From contig NZ_MDEC01000014.1 of NCBI RefSeq assembly GCF_002939785.1, forward strand, positions 62,806-126,805: DNA of 64,000 bases. The letters run 5' to 3'. Position numbers and translations under genes: made by a program. Below the pieces are notes generated by a model that had not been told where the DNA came from, made no database searches, and saw nothing but the letters and a program-made list of their open reading frames with translations. Source of the stretch: Xanthomonas codiaei. GTDB taxonomy: Bacteria; Pseudomonadota; Gammaproteobacteria; Xanthomonadales; Xanthomonadaceae. Positions 49,843-57,475 of the stretch are shown here, one piece after another. How positions within the stretch are numbered: the stretch's first letter is position 1; each line of letters opens with the position of its first letter.

Positions 49843-50180
49843 GGCGTGAGGGCAACCGCCGGATGCGTGCAGTCTGGGCAAGCGCGTACAGGGGGCTGTG
49901 TGTGCACGCGCTACACGCCGCGTCTGCCGTTTCTGCCTGCAGGGTCGCAACCTTGAGTGGCATTCGGCAGTCGTGTCGGCAAGGCATCGCCGGCACGCGT
50001 GGCTGTCGGCTGCGGCGCCCGATGATGAACATCGCTCGCCTGGGCAAGGCGCCGGTCGATGCGCGGCCTGCGGTCGCGTAAGCAGTCGCCGCGGCAAATT
50101 CGCTTCAGCGCTGCGGCTATACCGGTCACGGGGCGGGCCGGTATCCTAGCCAGGTCATCCATCGGTCGGCAGTGTCGTTC
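49843..50180. other. Intergenic region between xth and the second moeA
   Basis: About 340 bases separate the exonuclease gene from the nitrate-related cluster. I see no convincing gene, terminator with T-run or known promoter class here; open frames lack family signals. Confidence 0.45.
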
Positions 50181-51434
50181 ATGATCAGCTACGCCGAAGC
50201 ACTCGCCATCGTGCATCAGCAGGTTGCCACGCTCGCCAGCGAATGGGTGCACAGCGCCGATGCCGAAGGCAGGGTGCTTGCGCGGGCACTGTCGAGCCCG
50301 GCGGAGCTGCCGCCCTTCGATAACAGTGCGATGGACGGTTTTGCGATCGCCACATGCGGACTTGGTGCGATGGCCGGAAGCGAGCACCTGGTTGCCGATA
50401 CCTTGGCCGCCGGAGCAGATCCACTTGCCGCCGCCGAGGGCGGGGTGTGGGAAATCATGACCGGTGCCGGCGTGCCTGCAGGTGCCGACACGGTGGTGCC
50501 GATCGAACAGGTGCACGTGCTCGAACACGATGGCGCGCGCCCCATCCGGTTTCGCCTGCGCGCAGATGTACGGGCGGGGCAGCATATTCGTCGCCGCGGC
50601 GAGGATGTGCGCCTGGGCGACGTGGTGATCGAGGCGGGCACCGTGCTGCGTGGCGCGCACCTGATGCTGTTGGCCGGGTTGGGCTGCGCGCAGATCCAGG
50701 TCGTGCGGCGCCCGCGCGTGGCTCTGATCGCGACCGGGCGCGAATTGATCGGCGACTGCTCACAGCCGTTGCAGTACGGCCAGATCCGCGATGGCACCAG
50801 CAGCTACCTACGCAGTCAGTTGCATGCGGCAGGTGCACAGCTGGTGTGGCAAGGGCAGGTGGGCGATGACGATGCGGCCTTCGATGCGGCGCTTGCACAG
50901 GCACGCAGTGCCGGTGCCGATGTGATTCTGAGTACCGGTGCCGTTTCGCGCGGGCGTTACGACTTCGTGCCCGACGCGCTGGCGCGGCATGCCGCGAGCG
51001 TGCTGTTTCACAAGGTTGCGGTGCGACCGGGCAAACCGGTGCTGCTGGCGCGGTTTCCCGACGGGGTGTTGTATATGGGCCTGCCGGGCAATCCGATGGC
51101 CAGTGCCGCCGGGCTGCGGTTCTTCGTCGAGCCGGCCTTGCGCGGCTTGTTGGGCATGCCTGCCGAGTGCGGCATGCGCGTGGCTCTGGAGACGCCGATG
51201 CAGGCACGGCCGACCTGGCGCCAGCATCTGCGCGCACGACTGCAGTGCACCGCAACGGGACTGCTGCGCGTGCAGATCCTGCCGCAGCAGGAATCCTTCC
51301 GCGTCGCCCCGTTGTTGCAGGCCAATGTGTGGGCGGTGCTGGAGCCGCAGGAGGACACCGCGGCAGCGAGCACCCAGGTGGCCGTGTTCGGGCTGGGGCA
51401 TCTGCAGCCGGCGGCACCCTCGGTGCTGCCGTGA
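50181..51434 (+). CDS. MoeA-family molybdopterin molybdenumtransferase (second copy)
   Basis: This 417-residue protein is homologous to the moeA product at 45124 but diverged. It has LPPFDNSAMDGFAIATCG, EIMTGAGVPAGADTVVPIEQV, RRPRVALIATGRELI, ILSTGAVSRGRYDFV and YMGLPGNPMASAAGLRFF. The STGAVSRGRYD segment differs from the TCGGVSAGEKD of the first copy, so activity may not be identical. Start ATG 50181 is preferred over GTG 50172. It leads a run with mobA and the small 52025 gene. Its place beside the nas genes suggests cofactor supply for the nitrate reductase. Confidence 0.9.
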   Translation: MISYAEALAIVHQQVATLASEWVHSADAEGRVLARALSSPAELPPFDNSAMDGFAIATCGLGAMAGSEHLVADTLAAGADPLAAAEGGVWEIMTGAGVPAGADTVVPIEQVHVLEHDGARPIRFRLRADVRAGQHIRRRGEDVRLGDVVIEAGTVLRGAHLMLLAGLGCAQIQVVRRPRVALIATGRELIGDCSQPLQYGQIRDGTSSYLRSQLHAAGAQLVWQGQVGDDDAAFDAALAQARSAGADVILSTGAVSRGRYDFVPDALARHAASVLFHKVAVRPGKPVLLARFPDGVLYMGLPGNPMASAAGLRFFVEPALRGLLGMPAECGMRVALETPMQARPTWRQHLRARLQCTATGLLRVQILPQQESFRVAPLLQANVWAVLEPQEDTAAASTQVAVFGLGHLQPAAPSVLP

Positions 51435-51471
51435 GCCGGCGCGAACACGTCGCGGCGAGGCCAGGCGCTGC

Positions 51472-52041
51472 ATGAGCACGGCATCGGCATGGACCGGTGT
51501 GGTGCTGGCCGGTGGCCGCTCCTCGCGGATGGGGCAGGACAAGGCCTTGCTGCGCTGGCACAGGAAGCCGTTGATTGCGCATATGCAGGCCCTGCTGCAC
51601 GCAGCGGGCGCGCAGGACGTGCTGGTCAGCGGCGATCGCCCCGAGTACGCCGGCATCGCGGACAGGCAGCCCGACCTGGGGCCGCTTGGCGGGCTGGCAA
51701 GCGTGATCGATCGTGTCGCCGATGGAACCACGGTGGTGGTGGTGCCGGTGGATATGCCGTTGCTATCCACGCCGCTGCTGGCGCGGTTGCTGGCGCCGGT
51801 ACGACAGCGCTGCGTGAGCTTCGAAGCGCAGATGCTGCCGATGCGCCTATGCGTGGACACCACCGTGCGGGACGCGTTGGCGGTCCTGATGGCTGGCGCC
51901 GCGTCGTCACGCTCGCTGCGTAGCCTGCAGCAGTCGTTGCATTGCCATCGCGTGGCTGTCACCGCCAGCGAACGCGCCGCGTTCGTCAATTGCAATACGC
52001 CCGAGCAGTGGAGTCAGCTCATCCATGAAAATCCAGATTGA
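51472..52041 (+). CDS. mobA: Molybdenum cofactor guanylyltransferase MobA
   Basis: MobA attaches GMP to molybdenum cofactor to make the bis-MGD form used by nitrate reductases of the DMSO-reductase family. The 189-residue protein from ATG 51472 has the nucleotidyltransferase signature VVLAGGRSSRMGQDKALLRW at residues 10-29. DLGPLGGLASVIDR and VVVVPVDMPLLSTPLL follow. It overlaps the next gene by 17 bases. bis-MGD demand from NasC explains its placement. Confidence 0.95.
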   Translation: MSTASAWTGVVLAGGRSSRMGQDKALLRWHRKPLIAHMQALLHAAGAQDVLVSGDRPEYAGIADRQPDLGPLGGLASVIDRVADGTTVVVVPVDMPLLSTPLLARLLAPVRQRCVSFEAQMLPMRLCVDTTVRDALAVLMAGAASSRSLRSLQQSLHCHRVAVTASERAAFVNCNTPEQWSQLIHENPD

Positions 52042-52387
52042 AGGCCAGCATGTGCGGTTTCGCATCGACGAGGACGAGCTGGCAACGCTGCTGGCCGGGC
52101 AGAGCGTCGATAATCTGAGCCGGCTGCCCAGTGGCCAGGGCGCGCGTCTGGTACGCCACAGCGTGAGCCTTACCGGTGGTCACGCGGCCTGCAACTGCGC
52201 CACCGATCACTGGCAATTGCTGGTGCCGCGCGACGCGCTGGAAGAACACGCGCGCCGGCTGCCCAGCCGCGACGGCCTGCAGTTCAGCTTCGACGCGGGC
52301 GCCGGGCATGCGGAGCACATGGCGCTGCAGGTGACCTTCGATATCGATGTGCGCGACAGTGCGCGCAAGCGACTGCCGAAGGAATGA
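52025..52387 (+). CDS. Conserved small protein in the nitrate cluster (DUF7009-like)
   Basis: This 120-residue protein starts MKIQIEGQHVRFRIDEDELAT and is predicted to be mainly beta strands. It has a Cys-Asn-Cys (ACNCATDHWQLLVPRD) in the middle and ends SFDAGAGHAEHMALQVTFDID then VRDSARKRLPKE. The N-terminal pattern resembles small DUF7009 proteins as I remember them, but that is uncertain. It overlaps mobA, so it is translated from the same message. A role in nitrate or molybdenum metabolism is only implied by context. Confidence 0.7.
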   Translation: MKIQIEGQHVRFRIDEDELATLLAGQSVDNLSRLPSGQGARLVRHSVSLTGGHAACNCATDHWQLLVPRDALEEHARRLPSRDGLQFSFDAGAGHAEHMALQVTFDIDVRDSARKRLPKE

Positions 52388-52515
52388 CCTGTTGGGCTCG
52401 GTGCTTCGCTGCGTTGCACGCTGCCTGCCATTGATCCTTGCATGCCAGCTGCAGACTGCTTTCTGCTGCGTCCTGAAAGGCGCGCCGTGCTCCGTAGTCG
52501 TGGCCACCTGAGCGA

Positions 52516-53520
52516 TCACGCGGCAGGTCGCTTGCGCCGTTCCTGGTAGATGCCCGGCACGCGCTCGCAGACCAGCCCCTGTGCGCGTAACGCAGATTCG
52601 ATCGGTGCGGCGGCAGCGTCGTCGTAGCCGGTGCCGCTGCGCAACGCGACCACGTGCAGCCCGTCGCCGGCCAGTTCCAGCAGCAGGGACAGCTGCGCTT
52701 CGGCAACGTGCGGCATGCTGCGACGGGAGGCGTCGCGGCGCGCCAGTTCGAGCACTGCATCGGGAATGTCATCGCCGGCCACCAACACGTCGGCCAGGTT
52801 CATCGCACGCAGCGCCTTCAAGGTGAGCAGGCCCGGATCGCCCGGGCCGGTGCCCACCAGCTGCACGCTGCCACGCGCCGGCACGGCGCCGGCGTCGTCC
52901 AGTGCCGCAGTGAATGCGGCTTCGGCTGCTGCCTCGTCGCCGGACTGCAGCAGCAGAGGCACCTGGCCGTCGATGACACGATCGAACCAGCGCCGGCGCT
53001 GGTTCATGTCCGGGAACTGGCTGCGGATGCGCTCGCGATGCTGCGCAAACAGGCCGGCGAAGCGGCCTACCGATGCATCCAGCTCCCGTTCCAGCCGCTC
53101 GCGCAGGCGCCGTGCCAGCATCGGGGCGGCGCCCGCCGAGGAAATGGCGATCACCAGCGGGTCACGGTCCACGATCGCCGGTACCTGGTAGGTGGACAGC
53201 TCGGCATCGTCCACCACGTTGACCAGGCGCTGACGCGCCCCGGCGGCAGCGGCAACGCGTTGATTCAAGGCGGTGTCGTCGGTGGCCGCGACCACCAGCC
53301 ACACCGTGTCGATCCAGGCCGGATCGAAGTCGCCCCCCAGTTGCTCGAAGCGACCGGCCTGCATCAGGGCCGCCAGCTCGGGCGAGAGCGCATGCGCGTA
53401 CAGGCGGATCCGTGCGCCGGCCTTGAGCAGCGCCAGCACCTTGCGCGTGGCGACCTCGCCGCCACCGATCACCAGCACGGCACGCCCCTGCAGATTGGCG
53501 AACAACGGAAACAACGGCAT
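52516..53520 (-). CDS. cysG: Siroheme synthase CysG with a shortened methyltransferase domain
   Basis: This protein makes siroheme for nitrite and sulfite reductases. The 334-residue product from ATG 53520 has the precorrin-2 dehydrogenase/ferrochelatase part (about 1-205: MPLFPLFANLQGRAVLVIGG, GEVATRKVLALLKAGA, VNVVDDAELSTYQVPAIVDRD). It then begins a uroporphyrinogen methylase-type domain (VQLVGTGPGDPGLLTLKALR, LADVLVAGDDIPDAVLELARRD). That domain stops after roughly 110 residues, against about 240 in full CysG. The missing methylation is probably done by the separate cobA at 63143. It is divergent from nasT. Confidence 0.9.
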   Translation of the reverse strand: MPLFPLFANLQGRAVLVIGGGEVATRKVLALLKAGARIRLYAHALSPELAALMQAGRFEQLGGDFDPAWIDTVWLVVAATDDTALNQRVAAAAGARQRLVNVVDDAELSTYQVPAIVDRDPLVIAISSAGAAPMLARRLRERLERELDASVGRFAGLFAQHRERIRSQFPDMNQRRRWFDRVIDGQVPLLLQSGDEAAAEAAFTAALDDAGAVPARGSVQLVGTGPGDPGLLTLKALRAMNLADVLVAGDDIPDAVLELARRDASRRSMPHVAEAQLSLLLELAGDGLHVVALRSGTGYDDAAAAPIESALRAQGLVCERVPGIYQERRKRPAA

Positions 53521-53604
53521 CGGCCCACTCTCCAAAAGATGACTCGCACCAACGGCATGTTGCATGGCACCATCGGGTCACGTCCACACGCCTCGCCGCC
53601 GCCA

Positions 53605-54177
53605 ATGCGTGTTTTGCTGGTCAACGATACCGAAAAGCCGATCGGGCAATTGCGCCAGGCGCTCACGCGTGCCGGCTACACGGTGCTCGACGACGTGGCC
53701 TCGGTGGGTGCGCTGCTGCATGCGGTGCAGAGCCAGCAGCCGGATGTGGTGGTGATCGATGTGGATTCGCCCTCGCGCGACACCCTGGAGCAGTTGTCGA
53801 TGCTGCACACGCATGCGCCGCGACCGGTGGTGATGTTTTCCGGCGATGGCGACGATGCCTTGATCCACGCTGCAGTGGGTGCGGGTGTCACCGCCTACGT
53901 GGTCGATGGCCTGGCGCCGGCGCGGTTGGCGCCGATCGTGCAGGTGGCGCTGGCGCGGTTCGCGCACGAAAGCAGCATGCGCAAGCGCCTGGACGACGTG
54001 CAGCAGGCCTTGCGAGACCGCAAACAGATCGATCGCGCCAAGGGCCTGTTGATGGAGAAACGCGGCCTCAGCGAGGCCGATGCCTATGCCGCGCTGCGCC
54101 AGCAGGCGATGAAGCAGGGCGTCAAGCTGGCCGAAGTGGCGCGTCGCATCGTGGCCATGGCCGAATTGCTGGGATGA
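53605..54177 (+). CDS. nasT: ANTAR antitermination response regulator NasT
   Basis: NasT binds paired hairpins in nascent leader RNA and prevents termination upstream of nitrate-assimilation genes. The 190-residue protein has an N-terminal receiver-like domain (MRVLLVNDTEKPIGQLRQAL, DVVVIDVDSPSRDTLEQL). The C-terminal ANTAR helix bundle is LRDRKQIDRAKGLLMEKRGL then SEADAYAALRQQAMKQGVK and LAEVARRIVAMAELL. Start ATG 53605 gives the usual length; upstream starts are possible. nasS follows after four bases. The target hairpins are visible at 56121-56190. Confidence 0.95.
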   Translation: MRVLLVNDTEKPIGQLRQALTRAGYTVLDDVASVGALLHAVQSQQPDVVVIDVDSPSRDTLEQLSMLHTHAPRPVVMFSGDGDDALIHAAVGAGVTAYVVDGLAPARLAPIVQVALARFAHESSMRKRLDDVQQALRDRKQIDRAKGLLMEKRGLSEADAYAALRQQAMKQGVKLAEVARRIVAMAELLG

Positions 54178-54181
54178 ACCG

Positions 54182-55255
54182 ATGAGCCAAGCCGACCTTC
54201 CCGTACTGCGTGTGGCCTACATGCCGCTGATCGATTGCGCGCCGCTGGTGGCTGCGCAGCGGCTGGGGCTGGACCACGCGCATGGCCTGCACCTGGAGTT
54301 GCAACGGCAGGCCTCCTGGGCAGGCGTGCGCGATCGGCTGCTGGCGGGCGAGGTGGAGGCTGCCCACGCGCTGGCCAGCCTGGTCTACGCCATCGACCTG
54401 GGCATTGCCGGGCCGCAATGCGCGATGGCCTTGCTGATGACGCTCAACCACAATGGTCAGGCGATCACCCTGGCGCCAACCTTGGCGCAGGCGCTGGCCG
54501 ACGGGCAGGCGCTGCCGCAGGCACTGGCCGGCCTGGGACGACGCGCGATGTTCGCGCAGACCTTTCCCACCGGCACGCATGCTTTGTGGCTGTACTACTG
54601 GCTGGCCGCAGGCGGGGTGGATCCGATGCGTGATGTCGATGTGCTCAGCATTCCGCCACCGCAGATGCCCGACGCACTGGGCAGCGGGCTGGTGGATGGC
54701 TATTGCTCCGGCGAGCCGTGGGCAGCGGTGGCGCAGGCGCAAGGTGTGGGGGCACGGGTGATCCGCAGCGGCGAGCTGTGGCCCGGCCATCCGGAGAAGG
54801 TTCTGGCGTGCCGGCGCGAATTCGCCGCCCTGCAGCCGGACCTGACGCAGCAACTGACGGCCTGTGTGCTGGAGGCCTGCCGCTGGCTGGATGCTGGGCC
54901 CAACCACCGCGCGCAGTGTGCGCAGTGGCTGGCCGAACCGCAGCATATCGGGGTGTCGGCAGCGCATTTGGCGGCGTGCCTGGATGCCGACGCCGATGCG
55001 CCCAGTATCGATGCGACGTCACTGGCCTTTCATCGCGATGGTGCGGTGAACATGCCGTGGCTGTCCGATGGCGAATGGTTCCTGAGCCAGTTCCAGCGCT
55101 GGGGATGGCATGCCATCCAGGACGAGGATATCGCGCGGTTACGCGATATCCATCGTCTGGACAACTACCGCAGTGCCGCCGCGCGCATTGGCGTGGCCGT
55201 GCCGGAAGGCGATGACCGCCGCAATCGCTTGTTCGATACACCCAGCGACGACTGA
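54182..55255 (+). CDS. nasS: Nitrate-sensing protein NasS
   Basis: NasS resembles the nitrate-binding protein of ABC transporters (NrtA) but stays in the cytoplasm. Without nitrate it holds NasT inactive, and with nitrate it releases it. The 357-residue protein lacks a signal peptide (MSQADLPVLRVAYMPLIDCAP). It has NrtA-like blocks: EVEAAHALASLVYAIDLG, TLNHNGQAITLA, FPTGTHALWLYYWLAAGGVDP, VDGYCSGEPWAAVAQAQG and VIRSGELWPGHPEKVLACRREF. It forms a two-gene unit with nasT. Confidence 0.94.
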   Translation: MSQADLPVLRVAYMPLIDCAPLVAAQRLGLDHAHGLHLELQRQASWAGVRDRLLAGEVEAAHALASLVYAIDLGIAGPQCAMALLMTLNHNGQAITLAPTLAQALADGQALPQALAGLGRRAMFAQTFPTGTHALWLYYWLAAGGVDPMRDVDVLSIPPPQMPDALGSGLVDGYCSGEPWAAVAQAQGVGARVIRSGELWPGHPEKVLACRREFAALQPDLTQQLTACVLEACRWLDAGPNHRAQCAQWLAEPQHIGVSAAHLAACLDADADAPSIDATSLAFHRDGAVNMPWLSDGEWFLSQFQRWGWHAIQDEDIARLRDIHRLDNYRSAAARIGVAVPEGDDRRNRLFDTPSDD

Positions 55256-55322
55256 AAACTCGCGCGGTAGTAAAGCGCTGGAGTGGGTGTCAAGGCGGAG
55301 CGAATGCACTGCGACTCTGCGG

Positions 55323-55419
55323 CAGGGCCTTGCCCGCCCACCGTCGCGGGACACGCTGCCAGTACGTCTCTGTAGCTCCGTGGCGGCATCCATGCCGCCA
55401 CGGGTCCCGCGACGGTGAG
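55323..55419. repeat. REP-like palindrome, copy 1
   Basis: Outer arms CCGTCGCGGGAC (55341-55352) and GTCCCGCGACGG (55404-55415) are perfect complements. An inner core TGGCGGCATCCATGCCGCCA is itself a palindrome. Closely similar copies lie at 55545-55652 and, decayed, at 55767-55860. It stands 67 bases after the nasS stop codon. Confidence 0.75.
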
Positions 55420-55491
55420 GCGCCGCGCGCTCGACCAGACTTGAAGATAGCCAAGTGATCGCGAGACGCACGATGCAGTTGTCGCTACCTG
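55411..55491. repeat. Direct repeat, copy 1 of about 81 bp
   Basis: This stretch, ending GTCGCTACCTG, matches 55841-55922 at most positions (CTCGACCAGACTTGAAG against CTCGACCAAACGTGAAG; both end GTCGCTACCTG). The two copies are about 430 bases apart and each follows a REP-like palindrome, so a larger unit was probably duplicated here and has since diverged. Confidence 0.6.
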
Positions 55492-55544
55492 ATTGCTCAA
55501 TACTGGCAGATCAGGCGGAGAGCGGATCATCTGCTTCTTTGCTG

Positions 55545-55652
55545 CAGGGCCCTTGCCCGCCCACCATCGCGGGACACGCTGCAAGTACATCCATGTAAGC
55601 TCCGTGGCGGCATCCATGCCGCCAAGGGTCCCGCGACGGTGGGCGGGCAAGG
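55545..55652. repeat. REP-like palindrome, copy 2 (longest arms)
   Basis: Arms of 25 bases, CCTTGCCCGCCCACCATCGC plus GGGAC (55551-55575) and its near complement at 55628-55652, differ at one base. The inner core again contains TGGCGGCATCCATGCCGCCA. The transcript of this element would fold into a very stable hairpin downstream of nasS. Confidence 0.75.
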
Positions 55653-55766
55653 ACCAGTGGAGATGGTCGCTGTGCATGGCTCTCAACCAGCTCTTGGCAA
55701 GCTGGCGATGCGGTGGCCTTTGCTCTTCGACAAAACCAACAGCCAACTGTCTGGCGTGGTGTCCTC

Positions 55767-55922
55767 GCCGATTGCGGGACCGTGTGGCGGCATGGATGCC
55801 GCCACCGAGCCCCCATGGACGGGTTCACGGCGTGTCCCGCGAGCGGTGAGGGCACCGCGCCCTCGACCAAACGTGAAGCCCGCCAAGCGCTCGCGATCAG
55901 CACGACGCAGGCGTCGCTACCT
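55767..55922. repeat. Decayed REP-like copy 3 with second direct repeat
   Basis: The core here is TGGCGGCATGGATGCCGCCA with weaker outer arms (GCGGGAC / GTCCCGCG). The following 55841-55922 is the second copy of the 81-bp direct repeat. It ends just before the NtrC-like sites, so the repeats form the upstream border of the nas promoter region. Confidence 0.6.
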
Positions 55923-55946
55923 GGCACCTCGCTGCCGGCCGGCCAC

Positions 55947-55984
55947 CGCACGGTCTTGGTGCATTACTGCACGAAAGCCGGGCA
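55947..55984 (+). promoter_or_regulatory. Two tandem NtrC-like binding sites upstream of nasA
   Basis: Site 1, CGCACGGTCTTGGTGCA (55947-55963), has GCAC-N7-GTGC as in the enteric NtrC consensus TGCACN6GGTGCA, with one base changed. Site 2, TGCACGAAAGCCGGGCA (55968-55984), keeps GCAC-N7 but has GGGC for GTGC. The centres are 21 bases apart, two helical turns. They lie about 140-170 bases upstream of the predicted start point, a normal enhancer distance. Confidence 0.55.
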
Positions 55985-56092
55985 TAGGGCGATGCAAGCG
56001 GTACTGCGGTGCCGCTGGGAAAGCCTCGGGCCTCCCACGCAAAGCGACTATTTTTCAATCACTTGTGATGTCGTGACGCCACGGTGAATAAG

Positions 56093-56109
56093 TTGGCACG
56101 GTGATTGCG
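56093..56109 (+). promoter_or_regulatory. Sigma-54 promoter of the nas operon
   Basis: TTGGCACGGTGATTGCG matches YTGGCACG-N4-TTGCW at every conserved position except the last. GG (56095-56096) and GC (56107-56108) are ten bases apart. The expected start point, near 56120, falls exactly at the foot of the first ANTAR hairpin. This is the best sigma-54 match in the window. Confidence 0.8.
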
Positions 56110-56120
56110 TAGCAGTCACG

Positions 56121-56240
56121 TGCGGGTGCAACGGCGTGCCTGCAACAACATGTACACGGTGCAGCGGTTCAACGGCGATCCGCACGCATCCAGGACAACG
56201 GCGTCCTTCCGGTCTACCGGAGGGGCGCCGCTTTTTTTTT
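56121..56240 (+). promoter_or_regulatory. NasT (ANTAR) antitermination leader: two hairpins and a terminator
   Basis: Hairpin P1: 56121-56129 pairs with 56136-56144 (nine pairs, three wobbles) around loop AACGGC. Hairpin P2: GCGGTTC (56164-56170) pairs with GATCCGC (56177-56183), extended below by GGTGC/GCATC, around the same loop AACGGC. Both six-base loops have A at position 1 and G at position 4, as required for ANTAR binding. A terminator follows: 56199-56212 pairs with 56217-56230 (14 bp, two wobbles, loop TCTA), then C and nine T (56232-56240). NasT made free by nitrate should bind P1-P2 and allow read-through into nasA. Confidence 0.85.
56199..56240 (+). terminator. Rho-independent terminator in the nas leader
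   Basis: A 14-bp stem with a TCTA loop and nine following T residues, 25 bases before the nasA start codon. Its strength and place in front of a complete operon mean read-through must be controlled. Confidence 0.9.
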
Positions 56241-56265
56241 GACCATCGCATTCCAAGAGGTCTCT

Positions 56266-57474
56266 ATGCAGCGCTCGTTCTGGCGATCCGGGCACACGCC
56301 CACCTTGTTCGCTTCCTTCCTGTATTTCGACCTGAGTTTCATGGTGTGGTATCTGCTCGGTCCGTTGCAGGTGCCGATCGCGCAATCGCTGGGCCTGGAC
56401 ACGCAGCAACGCGCCCTGATGGTGGCGGTGCCGATCCTGTGCGGGGCCGTGTTGCGCCTGGTGCTGGGCATGTTCGCCGATCGCATCGGCGCCAAGCGCG
56501 CCGGCATGGTGGCGCAGCTGGCGGTGATCGCTGCGCTGTTCGGCGCCTGGCAGCTGGGCGTGCACAGCATGGGGCAGGTGCTGTTGCTGGGTGTGCTGCT
56601 CGGCATTGCCGGTGCATCGTTTGCGGTGGCGTTGCCGCTGGCATCGCGCTGGTATCCGCCCGAGCATCAGGGCACGGCGATGGGCATCGCCGGTGCTGGC
56701 AATTCCGGCACGGTGCTGGCGGCGTTGTTCGCCCCGATGCTGGCGGCCGCCTTCGGTTACCAGAACGTGTTCGGACTGGCATGCATTCCGTTGGCGCTGA
56801 CGCTGATCGTGTTTGCGTCGATTGCCAAGGAGGCACCAACGCCGGTCGCGCGCAAGCAGTGGTCCGACTACGGCCGCGTGCTAGTGGGCAACCGCGATGC
56901 GTGGCGTTTCATGTTGTTCTACGCGATCACCTTCGGTGGTTTTTCTGGCTTTGCCAGCGCCTTGCCGGGCTACTTCCACGACCAGTTCGATTTCGACGCA
57001 CGCACCGCGGGCTGGGCCACTGCGGCCTGCGTGCTGGCCGGCTCGGTGATGCGCCCGTTGGGTGGCGTGATCGCCGACCGCGTAGGCGGCACGCGCGCCT
57101 TGCTGGCGGTGTATCTGCTGGTTGCCACGCTGGTGGGCATTGCCGGGTTCGGTGCCGGAGGCGCCACCATCACGCTGGCGCTGTTCGTGTTGACGTTGCT
57201 ATGCCTGGGCGCCGGCAATGGTGCGGTGTTCCAGCTGGTGCCGCAGCGCTTCGGCCAGGACATCGGGGTGATGACCGGCTTGATCGGCATGGCCGGCGGC
57301 ATCGGTGGCTTTGCGCTTGCGGCCGGGTTGGGCGTGCTCAAGCAGCACACCGGCAGCTATGCGTTGGGCATGTGGCTGTTCGCTGCCTTCGCGCTAGGCG
57401 GCTGGGGCCTGCTGGCAGGCGTCAAGACCCAATGGCGCAGCGAGTGGTCCACCGCCAGCGCGGCGCGCGTCTGA
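56266..57474 (+). CDS. nasA: Nitrate/nitrite transporter of the NNP family (NasA/NarK)
   Basis: This is an MFS nitrate importer of 402 residues with about twelve membrane segments. Both NNP signatures are present: GIAGAGNSGTVLAALFAPML (about 142-161) and GAGNGAVFQLVPQRFG (about 312-327). The conserved motif FADRIGAKRAG lies between helices 2 and 3. Start ATG 56266 has AAGAGG five bases upstream; the apparent earlier start at 56239 lies in the terminator T-run and is wrong. First gene of the operon nasA-nirB-nirD-nasC-cobA, controlled by the leader just upstream. Confidence 0.95.
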   Translation: MQRSFWRSGHTPTLFASFLYFDLSFMVWYLLGPLQVPIAQSLGLDTQQRALMVAVPILCGAVLRLVLGMFADRIGAKRAGMVAQLAVIAALFGAWQLGVHSMGQVLLLGVLLGIAGASFAVALPLASRWYPPEHQGTAMGIAGAGNSGTVLAALFAPMLAAAFGYQNVFGLACIPLALTLIVFASIAKEAPTPVARKQWSDYGRVLVGNRDAWRFMLFYAITFGGFSGFASALPGYFHDQFDFDARTAGWATAACVLAGSVMRPLGGVIADRVGGTRALLAVYLLVATLVGIAGFGAGGATITLALFVLTLLCLGAGNGAVFQLVPQRFGQDIGVMTGLIGMAGGIGGFALAAGLGVLKQHTGSYALGMWLFAAFALGGWGLLAGVKTQWRSEWSTASAARV

Positions 57475-57475
57475 C

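Noticed and set aside
56239..56265. Upstream start of nasA at 56239
   Set aside because: The codon lies at the end of the terminator T-run; ATG 56266 has a good ribosome site.
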